A stretch of 64,000 bases of DNA from Siphonodentalium dalli (taxonomy: Eukaryota; Mollusca; Scaphopoda; Gadilida; Siphonodentaliidae). Both the position numbers and the translations under genes were made by a program. Below, piece by piece: positions 54,898 to 64,000 of this stretch. The first letter of the stretch is position 1, and the number at the start of each line of letters is the position of its first letter. The notes below the pieces were generated by a model. The model saw only the letters and a program-made list of their open reading frames with translations, was not told where the DNA came from and ran no database searches. The DNA is taken from assembly GCA_032622095.1 (NCBI GenBank), contig CP136064.1:253396484-253460483 (forward strand). The letters are read 5' to 3'.

Positions 54898-55252
54898 CCC
54901 TTTCAGTGTCAGGGGCCGATCTCATCGGCCCTAATTTACGGTCTGTAAAATCGGCCCTAAAAAAAAATATTTGGGTTTAATTTTGTTTTTGGTATGCTTA
55001 AGCATGCTATAGCGAATTTAAAAACAAACTGGATAAAACATTAGGGCCATGTTATAACTCAAAACTATCACCAAGTATTCATAGTAATAATTTTGATGCC
55101 CATGATAAACGTAAGATTCCCTGGCTCTAAACCTACAAAATAAGTCTCTTAAAGAATATAAGAAAAAATTATTAAAATTGTTAAAAAAATAATGACAAAT
55201 GATGAAAAATTGTTAGGCCAATGCATTCTCTTATATATGCAAGGCGACCTAT
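54898..55252. mobile_element. FB-B2 TTAA element, one end lost
   Basis: TTAA-CCCTTTCAGTGTCAGGGG..GATCTCATCGGCCCTAATTT.., the body of 11147 inverted, ending in half a hairpin (GGCCAATGCATTCTCTTATA..GCGACC), then cut by family H sequence. Confidence 0.85.
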
Positions 55253-55254
55253 TA

Positions 55255-55390
55255 TCCTCTTTTAATGTGTGGGTATTTTTTGTCCATCTGTGTAGATATC
55301 TCTGCCATGGGTTATCGTATCTGAATGAAGTTTGGTATTGAGGCTCACCATCATGAATGCTTTCATTTTATAGTTGATACTTCGTATAAT
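55255..55390 (+). mobile_element. Family H fragment
   Basis: TTTTGTCCATCTGTGTAGAT..TGCCATGGGTTATCGTATCT..AGTTTGGTATTGAGGCTCACC; one partial unit. Confidence 0.5.
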
Positions 55391-55482
55391 TTTGGGACCA
55401 TATCCAGTGATATTTGTTGATTTGCATATGGCCTACATCTGTTGCTACTGTGCTATATGGAGTCCCAGTTTATTGGAGCAAA

Positions 55483-55530
55483 ATGTATTATCTGAACATT
55501 TCCCATGGGAACTACTCATCAATGAGTATA
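55483..55530. mobile_element. PB-D fragment
   Basis: TATTATCTGAACATTTCCCATGGGAACTACTCATCAATGAGTAT only. Confidence 0.7.
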
Positions 55531-55559
55531 TATATGTGTAGACAATCGACTTTCGCTTC

Positions 55560-55830
55560 TAGAAATAAGTGAAAATGTCGCATTATAACTCCACTGTAGA
55601 AGCTGTTTGGTATGTGCTGGATTAGTTGTCTGTCTGTCCACCTGTACATCCATCTGTCTTCTTGCCCGGATTTTATTTCCAATCAATATCTTGGATCTTA
55701 TTCGTAGACTGAATGGCTTTGGATCTTGGTTTTCGATTAGCACCACTTACAGGATTATATTTATTTGGGGTTTCATCTGCCCATTTGCACTGATGTTGTG
55801 TGGGCCCCTGTTAGTTCAGTATATGCCTCA
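55560..55830 (+). mobile_element. HINE-like fragment
   Basis: TGTCTGTCTGTCCACCTGTAC and ATCCATCTGTC followed by CCAATCAATATCTTGGATCT and GGCTTTGGATCTTGG; decayed unit style. Confidence 0.3.
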
Positions 55831-56280
55831 GTAAAGTGGATAGTGCATTTGGCCATCATAAGTCGTTCAGTAATGATGATACTGTTTCATGTTAACAGTG
55901 GATTAGTGGATGAATGTCAGTATGAGTCAATAGCCATCCTTCACGTTGCGGGATTGAGTCAGTTTTTTAATCCTATGAGATGAATAAATGATACATTTGA
56001 GGGACATCTTCACTTTCTCTGAGCTGCATGGTTACGATGTCAAACTAGCTCCTGACAAAGATTTATACTAAACCAAAATCCCCAGACCAGTTGCAGAGTA
56101 TCTCAGTGACAGAGCAATACCCACTATCATTAAAATATTTGCCATTTGTTTATCATGGAGGCCATAATTAGTGGGTAATTTTTACTCTGCATTGACTCCA
56201 CCCAAAGGGAGAAACAAGTAGGGTTTTAGCCTATTCATCTCCTGGTTGCATCTCTTGCGTCACTATTTCTGCTCTATCAT
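55831..56280. other. unique sequence
   Basis: No feature recognised. Confidence 0.4.
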
Positions 56281-56625
56281 CATAGCCATAATGCATATGG
56301 ACCAGGGGGATGGGAGGGCTGCATCCATCAAAATGTTTTGAAAGCTCAAAATTCTGACAAATTTTAGATATTTTCGGGCAAATTGAATGGTATTTCAGGG
56401 GGAAATTTTAGCAAATTACAGTATTTTTCACATTTCTGCCGGAATTATACATATCTAAGGTCAATTTGAATCTATTTTGTTATATTTCTGTGTATATATA
56501 AAGGTATATTCTACAAAAACTGTTAACACCATGAATATATCATATAAAAAAAAATATTCGGGCAAAAAGTCTCGCCCTCCACCTAAAAAAAAAGTCTCAC
56601 CCCCCCCCTTAAAAGGGCGCCCATA
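56281..56625 (+). mobile_element. Family L repeat, forward copy
   Basis: CAGGGGGATGGGAGGGCTGC..ATCAAAATGTTTTGAAAGCT..GAATGGTATTTCAGGGGGAA..AAGGTATATTCTACAAAAAC..GGGCGCCCATACAGCTTGG. The reverse complement lies at 58983-59345. G-rich and GGGCGCCC borders suggest a mobile element; class unknown. Confidence 0.65.
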
Positions 56626-56796
56626 CAGCTTGGTCTCCCATCATATTTCTGTGTATATACAAGGTATATTCTACAAAAACTGTTAAAACCATGAATATAT
56701 CATTTTTAAAAAACACATTCGGGCAAAAAGTTTCAGCCCCCCCCCCCCCTCAAAATTTGAGCACCCGTACACCCTGGTCTCCCGTCATATTTCTCC
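56485..56796. repeat. ~161-bp tandem duplication of the L tail
   Basis: GTATATTCTACAAAAACTGTTAA..CCATGAATATATCAT..TTCGGGCAAAAAGT occurs at 56492 and 56653; the second copy leads into the minisatellite. Confidence 0.85.
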
Positions 56797-57457
56797 ATAC
56801 TCGGCTGGCACCATACAGCTTGGTCTCCCGTCATATTTCTCCATACTCGGCTGGCACCATACAGCTTGGTCTCCCGTCATATTTCTCCATACTCGGCTGG
56901 CACCATACAGCTTGGTCTCCCGTCATATTTCTCTCCATACTCGGCTGGCACCATACAGCTTTGTCTCCCATCATATTTCTCCATACTCGGCTGGCATCAT
57001 ACAGCTTGGTTCTCATCATATTTCTCCATACTCGGCTGGCACCATACAGCTTGGTCTCCCGTCATATTTCTCTCCATACTCGGCTGGCACCATACAGCTT
57101 TGTCTCCCATCATATTTCTCCATACTCGGCTGGCAACATACAGCTTGGTTCTCATCATATTTCTCCATACTCGGCTGGCACCATACAGCTTGGTCTCCCG
57201 TCATATTTCTCCATACTCGGCTGACACCATACAGCTTGGTATCCCATCATATTTCTCCATACTCGGCTGACACCATACAGCTTGGTTTCCCGTCATATTT
57301 CTCCATACTCGGCTGACACCATACAGCTTGGTCTCCCGTCATATTTCTCCATACTCGGCTGACACCATACAGCTTGGTCTCCCGTCATATTTCTCCATAC
57401 TCGGCTGACACCATACAGCTTGGTCTCCTGTCATATTTCTCCATACTCGGCTGGCAT
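56772..57457. repeat. 46-bp minisatellite, ~15 copies
   Basis: Unit CCATACAGCTTGGTCTCCCG..ATTTCTCCATACTCGGCTGG. Copies start at 56811, 56857, 56903, 56951, 56997, 57042, 57090, 57136, 57181, 57227, 57273, 57319, 57365 and 57411 plus a partial first. A higher-order block (46+48+46+45) repeats once (56903 and 57042). Since 46 = 1 mod 3, all three + frames read the same cyclic peptide without stops, so the long ORFs here (up to 177 codons) are by-products. Confidence 0.95.
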
Positions 57458-57643
57458 CATTCTTTGACCAAACCTCTTCTATATGCTGCTCAGAAATTCT
57501 TTTATCGGTGGCACGTGTATAATTGCTCCGTGTTGCTGGTGTTACTCTCCCTAACTGATATGATTGGTAGAATTAGCTGTGACCCCCTAGTCCGATGAAA
57601 TTGGCCTATTAATACAATTACTCATATAGGAAAATGTTAAATT

Positions 57644-57841
57644 CTAAATCAAAGCTATCTCTCCTAGTAGAGCGAGCATACCAACAATTCTCTTCAAATT
57701 GGCCAGTGGTGGAATTTCATCAATCTTTTTCATGAATTCAAACATTAACCGTTCCAGTGCCAAAGTCTGAAGAGATGTGGATGGTTTATAAGAATTATAT
57801 TTATTTATATATGATGAAAATGGACTACATATTAAAGACAT
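57644..57841 (-). CDS. Short ORF, possible coding relic
   Basis: 65 codons. The stretch KKIDEIPPLANLKRIVGM faintly recalls the segment after the reverse-transcriptase core of Gypsy-type retroelements ('..I..iP.P.n.k.l...lGm'), but no catalytic motif is present and the upstream strand is non-coding tandem repeat. Suggestive only. Confidence 0.12.
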   Translation of the reverse strand: MSLICSPFSSYINKYNSYKPSTSLQTLALERLMFEFMKKIDEIPPLANLKRIVGMLALLGEIALI

Positions 57842-58705
57842 AATATGTACTTGTTCGGGTGCGTGAAACTGACAAGTTAGTATTCAGGCGCTATGCCAAT
57901 TGGAGGAATGTAACATTCTACTAACACCACCGAAAATCTGAAGCAAATCAACTGTACAACTCCATAGAAAATATCATCTGAACTATGCTCAATTGTAAAT
58001 ATTTACTACTTGATTCGTGACACATCTATCGCTGATAAACTAACGAAAATTATTTCACCATCGAGAGTCACTGCATTTAATTAATTAATATATAAGAATA
58101 GCGATGTGTGTTGTCTATTCAGATATAATATTAGTAAAAATAACTATACTTTGAACAAGATTATTCTCCGTTTCTATTTGATCACCCTACCGGAGTGTTT
58201 CACATCACTTTAAAAAATGATGGGGGATCTCAGCGAGATGTAAAAATTATCACATCTAAACCTCAAAAGATTTAAGATATTAGAAAATTAATTAAATTAA
58301 ATAATGATGTAATTTTATGTTCATTTAAAGGCATAATATGAACTTGTTCGCGTGCGTGAAATTGATAAGTTAGTACCCAGGTTCTATGCCAACCTAAGGA
58401 ATGTAGCTTTCTATATACTAACATCACCAAATTTTTTTAAGAAATCAACAATACCACTCCATAGAAAACATCACCATACCACTCCATAGAAAACATCACC
58501 TGAACTATGCTCAATTGATTCGGGATGCAACTATCTGCGATAAACTAACAAATAATTTTGCCATCGAGTCATTGCATTTAATTAATATATAAGTATGATT
58601 GTGTGCGTTGTCAGTTTGTATTTTATATTCGTAAAAATAACTACTTTGAATAAGATTTTCTCAATTTCTATTTGATCACCACACAGGAGTGTTTCACATC
58701 ACTTT
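57833..58705. repeat. ~385-bp tandem duplication, offset 493 bp
   Basis: TAAAG(A/G)CATAATATG.ACTTGTTCG.GTGCGTGAAA at 57833 and 58326; both units end ..GGAGTGTTTCACATCACTTT. The second unit has an internal duplication of CATACCACTCCATAGAAAAC and lacks some of the first. Confidence 0.9.
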
Positions 58706-58982
58706 GAGGAAAAAGTCAAGGAAACTGCGAAGATCGCTTAATTATGATAGTTCAGCGAATGCTGCTGGATTAAGTAGCAATTGGATGGAAGACAACCATG
58801 GAATTCCATGTATCACAATCAGTGATTACAGCCGCTTGGTGTCAATTTAGGTCATGTGATACAGCAATTAGTAGAGATTGCTTAGCATTCCTTGGTTAAG
58901 CAATGGATACCATGGATACTCTGTTAATCAAAAAGGAAAGCTTGTCAATGTTCCATTCAAATTATGGTTTATGCCACCCATA
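58706..58982. other. unique sequence
   Basis: No feature recognised. Confidence 0.4.
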
Positions 58983-59345
58983 GCCGTATGGGCGCCTAAA
59001 TTTTTATGGGGGTGGATTGAGACCTTTTTGCCCGAATTTGTTTTCATGATATATTGATGGTTGTAATACAGTTTTTGTAGAATATACCTTGTATATACAC
59101 ATAACTATAACAAAATAAGATTCCAATTAACCTTAAATATGTATAATCCAGGCAGAAATATAAAAAATACTGTAATTTGCTACAATTTCCCTGAAATATA
59201 CAATTTCCCTGAAATACCATTCTATTTGACAGTAAATTAGCTCCAATTTGCCCGAAAATTGCCCCGAATTTTTAGCTATCAAAATGTTTGGGGGGAGGCG
59301 GTTGCAGCCCTCCCAACCCCCCTGGCCTGTACGGTTATGATGCCA
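58983..59345 (-). mobile_element. Family L repeat, reverse copy
   Basis: Begins CCGTATGGGCGCCTAAAT and ends GCAGCCCTCCCAACCCCCCTGG: the reverse complement of 56281-56625. CAATTTCCCTGAAATA is locally duplicated here (59186, 59202). Confidence 0.65.
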
Positions 59346-59916
59346 CCCTTGTACTGCCATCATATAGAATATCAAAATGATCAGGCTTGATTACCATATG
59401 TAATATTAAATGGTGCGCAATGCGTTGATATAGTTTGCTGTTGAACCTGCTATATAAAAGCAGTCATTATACCAGAAATGGCATGCTATTAATATAAGTT
59501 AGCAAGCTTAATTTCCTGGAAACGTTTGGTACCATGCCAATTCATTGTGCATATTCCTTTTATGGTAACAGCGATAAATAACATGCATATTATCCATGTT
59601 CGATATGAATCTGCTTGGGGGACCTCCTGTTTATATCCAGATCAAATAAAGATACACTTCTCTACATCTGTCTAGACATTTTTGCAGCACTTTGATGCTA
59701 CCTCCTAAATTTTTTTTTATGGGTCTGAAGATCACCTTGCCTATACCATGTACTTGATAACAAATTGGCATGTCTCATGCTTGAATGAAAATCAATTTTT
59801 GGTGTATGTAAAATGCCTTTGGTTTTGTTTACTTCGTGTAGACTGATGATATTGGTGTATTTTCCGCTCATTTTTCTTCATGTTGGTTCTTCTGGCTTCG
59901 TAAATAGTAAGTTGTC
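59346..59916. other. unique sequence
   Basis: No feature recognised. Confidence 0.4.
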
Positions 59917-59920
59917 TTAA

Positions 59921-60161
59921 CCATTCCATGACTGGAGCTTCCTGAAATTTTACGAGAACCCTGTGACAATGCATTCTCTTATATATGCAATTCTCCCATA
60001 GGGAGCCTCGCATATCTAAGAGAATACATTGGCCTAACAATATTTACATTGACCTTGTAAGCCAATGCATTCTCTTATATATGCGAGGCTATGGGAGACT
60101 CGCATATCTAAGAGAATGCACTGGCACAGGGACTTTAATGCTGCACCATCACAGCTCAAGG
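59921..60161. mobile_element. FB-B1 TTAA element, complete
   Basis: TTAA 59917-59920 and 60162-60165; CCATTCCATGACTGGAG.. and ..CACAGCTCAAGG. Two hairpins; tips CTCCCATAGGGAG and GCTATGGGAG (4-nt loss). Confidence 0.85.
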
Positions 60162-60258
60162 TTAAAGCACAGCAGACTGGGTATATAGTAGTCAGATTAT
60201 TCTATAGAGAGTTGGGGAATAACTCCCACTTGTCTGTCTAAAGCACCAATTCAGTATA

Positions 60259-60391
60259 CAGGAATGCTCTAATTAATCGACTCGGCGAGAGCTTTCTGAT
60301 GAATGGCAACAAGCCATATTTCTGACTAAATCCTGAAAAGTTACCCATAATTCTGCTGTGTTTAAGGAGTCGATTAATTAGAGCATTACTG
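60259..60391. mobile_element. TC-C element, one arm deleted
   Basis: 133 bp between TA; CAGGAATGCTCTAATTAATC then CGGCGAGAGCTTTCTGATG and the full right arm. Confidence 0.9.
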
Positions 60392-60525
60392 TATCTTATA
60401 CTATCTGCATATTAACAATTCATTTCATTTCTATATATAACACTAGAAGGATCACACCAGTCATAACATCTTTTATTTATGTAATAGGCACTTGTTTTGC
60501 TTCTTTATCTGCACTAAATGACAAA

Positions 60526-60783
60526 ACGGGGGATTTAGTGATGCTATCCCGCATGGTGGGCTAGCATCACCAAACTCACCCTCTGAAACTCTTTCTACTT
60601 AGGCCTCAACTAATTAGATCTAAGTGAAGAAGTTTCTATAGAAATTTGATGATAAGAAACTTTCCAGAGAAGGTGAGGCCAAAGCAGAATGAGGTCCCCA
60701 GAGGGTGAATTGAGTGATGCTACATCACTTCACCCTCTGGGGACCTCATTCTGCAAATGACAAGCACACTAAACTCAGGCTTG
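60526..60783. mobile_element. FB-A2 element, left end lost
   Basis: GGGGGATTTAGTGATGCTAT..one hairpin..GAAGAAGTTTCTATAGAAAT..second hairpin (tip shortened)..CACTAAACTCAGGCTTG. Confidence 0.8.
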
Positions 60784-61459
60784 CCAGTGCTTCATGTAGG
60801 GACGAAATTTGGAAATTCTGACGAGACCTGTGTGTAACTTCTTTGCGATTTTGTTTTCATATCTGAAACATTTTCAATGAACTTTGTGTCCTTCGTTTTG
60901 ACAAATACAGGGTAATCTTTTAATCATATTGCTGATTGAAAGGCAGCTACTATTAAATATTTCATGTAAATATTATCAACCATATGTAAGGTACTCAAAT
61001 GTCAGGTACCAAAATAACTAATGATTTTAATCTTTTTAGTGATTATTTCATGGACTTGTTATGAAACCAACCAATGGCTGTTATCTGTGACATCTTGCTC
61101 ATAATCAGCTTGTCATCATTTTATGTGGGTGAACCGGGTTCATAATAAGCCATTAGTTATTTAACGCCTATCAGATACAAAGCCAAAAATTTATGGATGG
61201 CCATTGTGTATTGTGTGCATTGAATCTCTGAAATCTTATTTCTATAACTGTGATATCTTCATCTGTGTTACACATGTGGATCATTTGACTGTTTATGGTG
61301 GTTTTATCATTTCACGTGTTGAAACTTGCCAAACCTGTGACCCAGTACAGGTCATACTTTTTGTAAACCTGGTACATAATGGACAACATGGTTTTTCCAA
61401 GAGGATTCCTAACCTAGTCGTCATGGCGACCAAATATTGTCATGAATTCCAAAATTGAC
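60784..61459. other. unique sequence
   Basis: An 84-codon + ORF (61204) has no recognised domain. Confidence 0.4.
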
Positions 61460-61463
61460 TTAA

Positions 61464-61697
61464 ACCTTTCTATACTAAATACTCATTGACGAGTAGTTTC
61501 CATAGGAAATGTTTAGATAATAAGTTCAACAAATGACTACCATAGATTGTTTGTTGAACTTATTATCTGAACATTTCTCACCAATGAGAATCTCACCAAA
61601 TCTTTTATTATTGACTGCCCTCTGCTAATCTATCCTAAACACACCTCCAAAGTATTAATAGACCATTCCAATGTATATCCATTTAGTATAGATGGGG
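61464..61697. mobile_element. PB-D TTAA element, complete
   Basis: TTAA 61460-61463 and 61698-61701. ACCTTTCTATACTAAATACT.. to ..TTTAGTATAGATGGGG. Hairpin tip CAAATGACTACCATAGATTG. Confidence 0.9.
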
Positions 61698-61951
61698 TTA
61701 AAATGGCACTTCAGTGTGCATTGGCTTGTATTTCTTTCTGTGCCTTCAGAATTTTAAATTTTGGATCAACAACATTATTATCTGACCCCTGGTCGCTACA
61801 TCCATATAAGGTGTGTCAACTGCGATGCTTGTATTATTTCCGATAAACACTCCAATAAACAGGGAATGGTTTCCCATGCAAAGGTATGGGGTAACCCAGA
61901 TAATGCATCTAGGCTTGTTTTTGGCTAGTGATTACCAGGATTTAAATGTTT

Positions 61952-62092
61952 CAAGTCTGAATTTAGTGTGTCTGAATGAGGTCCCCTGAGGGTGAATTTA
62001 GTGATGCTACCCTGCACAGTGGATTAGCATCACCAAATTCACCCTCTCCAGACCTCATTCTGCAAATGACAGACACAATATTTGCAGCCTTG
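61952..62092. mobile_element. FB-A short element
   Basis: 141 bp: CAAGTCTGAATTTAGTGTG joined to a single hairpin (tip CCTGCACAGTGGA), ending CACAATATTTGCAGCCTTG. Flanks share ATGTTT. One hairpin has been lost. Confidence 0.75.
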
Positions 62093-62259
62093 CATGTTTA
62101 CTTTTGTGATTTCCCTATGAAATTACCCTTCTGCAAGGTCTTTTCTTCACTAAAATTGCATTGTGGTATGACTCAATGGCTGAAACATAGCTAAATCTAA
62201 TCTAACTAATATCAGATTAGATTAGATTTTATTTGATGACTGTGCATGTAGAAAAATTT

Positions 62260-62478
62260 CAGGGTGGAGCTTCTTGAAATTGTGCGAAAGCCCTGTGCCA
62301 ATGCATTATTTATAAATGCGAGGCTCCCTATCCTTTCATACATAAGAGAATACATTGGCCCAACAATATTTACCCTGACCCTAACAATATTGACCCATAG
62401 GGAGCCTCGCATATATAAGAGAATGCACTGGCACAGGATCTTTAATGCTGCATCAGCGCAGCTCCCGTCATGAAAGGG
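62260..62478. mobile_element. FB-B1 element, left end lost
   Basis: GTGGAGCTTCTTGAAATTGT..hairpin with decayed tip..linker ATATTTACCCTGACCCTAAC..half hairpin..CGTCATGAAAGGG then TTAT. Confidence 0.8.
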
Positions 62479-62531
62479 TTATCAGTAATGCATAAGGTAC
62501 ATGTATATATATTTACACACTAAGTGTTGTC

Positions 62532-63020
62532 ATCACTAAATCCAGCATTCTGATTGGTCGGCGCCCACGTGGCTAGTTGCAGTTATTTCTCGGTGAATGC
62601 GTAACGCCTCATAACACCAAGCTAATAACACCATCGATACGTCATTAGGTTTGGAAAGACGAACGCGTAATGCTTTGGGCGCATTTTGACTCGCGCAGGA
62701 TTGACTTAATACATCATCGGGTTTCAACATGAAGAGAAATTGTTCCTATTAACTTTTGCCAAGGGTGCTATTGGGTATTTTGGGCTGATCTTGTCACGAT
62801 ACACTTTTCGATTTAAATATATTTACAAAAGCGGCTTTTTCGCTAAATGTATATAAATATAAGGATTAACTGTCATGTGGACTATTTTTATGGAGATGTA
62901 ACGGTGAGGTAAGTGGACATAACTTGTATGTAAAACCCTTCGGGTTTTACACAAGTTATGTCCACTTACCTCACCGTTACATCTCCATAAAAACAGTCCA
63001 CATGACAGTTAATCCTTATA
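62532..63020 (-). mobile_element. Family E hairpin-ended element, copy 2
   Basis: Starts TCACTAAATCCAGCATTC and ends in the long hairpin (62862-63016). Inverse of 6974-7453 over the whole body. The hairpin is perfect or almost so over ~75-nt arms, ending in CCCTTCGGG. Confidence 0.8.
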
Positions 63021-64000
63021 TAACAGTTTTGAATATGACATGGAGCGAGTGATATGAAGCTGCAAAAAGGGTCGGAGTGGAAACAAATTGATTGAGGCGG
63101 TCACTGATGAAGATAAACATTCATTCGACATGCACAGACTAGCCATCGGGATAACACAAGAAAACACTATACTGTCAGAGCAGGATTATTTCCGTTATGG
63201 TCCCCGAAGGCTGCCCGGCCATGAGAAAAAAGGATAGGTTGTGCTTGAAATATTCTCTCTAATTAACAGATACCATATATGATCAAATCATGTGCAAGAT
63301 CTAGTAATATTAAAATCCTTCTGTTGTCCAAATATATATGGTCCCGATTGGAAAATTCACGTTTATTCAATATTGCAAGAATTCCATTTCCAAGTACCGA
63401 AAATAGGCATATCACACAATTGAAAACTGTTAAAAAATAATTATTCTTGTAAATATACCTGGCTTTTATATATTTTATATGCATACTCATGATAGATATG
63501 TTTAACAGCTATCTAATTTCTTATTTTTATGGTGACTTCTGTTTATAATGAAAATAATTTTCATTGCAATTTTCTTTGTCTCTCAACAACGTTTACAAAT
63601 ATCACTTTCTGTGGCCTGTCAGCTAAAATTCACATACATGTGTGAAGTATTTCCACGAAAACGTGTTTTGTATTGTGTCTTCACTTGTTATGCATTATCA
63701 GAGTATTATTTGCTAATATAACAGAGTTTAGGTGAAGGTGAATGGAGTCGAGAACAGTCTCTTTTGTATAACAGACAGAGGCAGTCATATCCCCTCAAGC
63801 TACTGGGACAAAAACACACATGGCATGACATCACTAACTGTCTAGTGATATATCATTTGCGACTTGTACTATGGGTAAGCAGGTCTGAAAACTATATGTT
63901 GAATTTTTTTCTTTATTAAGTGCATTTGAATCGGACATGGCTTAATGTATTGGATTATCCCTGCGGCTGTTCAGTTTACAATTTATGCAGTCTGCTGCAC
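63021..64000. other. unique AT-rich sequence
   Basis: No gene recognised. A 75-codon minus-strand ORF (63263-63490) is rich in Ile/Leu/Asn and probably chance. Confidence 0.4.

Noticed and set aside
56691-57316. Overlapping ORFs of 134-177 codons
   Set aside because: They are the 46-bp minisatellite read in three frames; no start context, no domain, and the unit is non-coding elsewhere (family L tail).
56772-57457. CRISPR-like array
   Set aside because: Units are directly contiguous without unique spacers, and the genome is eukaryotic.

Overview
This window looks like non-coding DNA from a large, AT-rich animal genome, most likely a mollusc or another lophotrochozoan. The reasons are the lack of any long conserved ORF, AT-rich unique spacers, very many short non-autonomous transposons, and repeats of the bivalve/gastropod HINE ('pearl'/CvA-like) style: G-run plus GTATAC borders, a core reading roughly 'gagttatccc..', and tandem ~150-200 bp internal units. 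I found no bacterial-type genes, rRNA, genuine tRNA or CRISPR array. The species is not determined.

The only gene evidence I would defend is near 12.15-12.40 kb on the + strand. It has a TATAAAA box, a CCAAT motif, a CRE-like TGACGT, a CpG-richer leader with a 14-bp E-box palindrome, then ACCATGGCAGG followed at once by GTATGT. That reads as a first coding exon (ATG GCA GG) with a splice donor. No later exon was recognised, so the ~51 kb downstream may be a very long first intron or simply intergenic. A weaker first-exon-like segment lies near 53.3-53.9 kb.

Most of the rest is a mosaic of MITE-like elements, for which I use local family labels. FB-A (~25 copies and pieces) is a foldback family with CAAG.. 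ends and 8-bp target duplications; A1 is ~250 bp, A2 ~460 bp, A3 ~400 bp. FB-B (14) has TTAA-CCCTTT..AAAGGG-TTAA ends of piggyBac type around one or two perfect hairpins, in three subtypes. TC-C (14 intact or broken) is ~212 bp, a near-perfect palindrome with TA-CAGTAATG ends of Tc1/mariner-pogo type. PB-D (15) has TTAA-CCCTTTCTATACTAAAT ends. E (2 copies) has a 70-nt-arm hairpin at one end. HEL-F and H are Helentron/HINE-like. There are several hAT-like elements (G, 10103-11020, 13813-14165, 14516-15054, 34495-35511), one piggyBac-like 494-bp element inside a TC-C copy, the short family K, and the inverted pair L.

Other structures are a 46-bp minisatellite (56.77-57.46 kb), several 2-4 copy tandem duplications, a (TC)n tract and two or three SINE/LINE tail-like fragments. 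No transposase or reverse transcriptase was recognised, so all elements depend on enzymes encoded elsewhere. Nested insertions give a relative history: PB-D is older than a TC-C, an FB-A1 and a K that entered it, and TC-C is older than the piggyBac-like 39991-40484. The most interesting patterns are copy-specific variants mirrored in both hairpin arms, compensatory hairpin-tip changes, a CATAG hairpin tip shared by three families, and the 'palindrome of palindromes' layout seen in two families with different insertion signatures.
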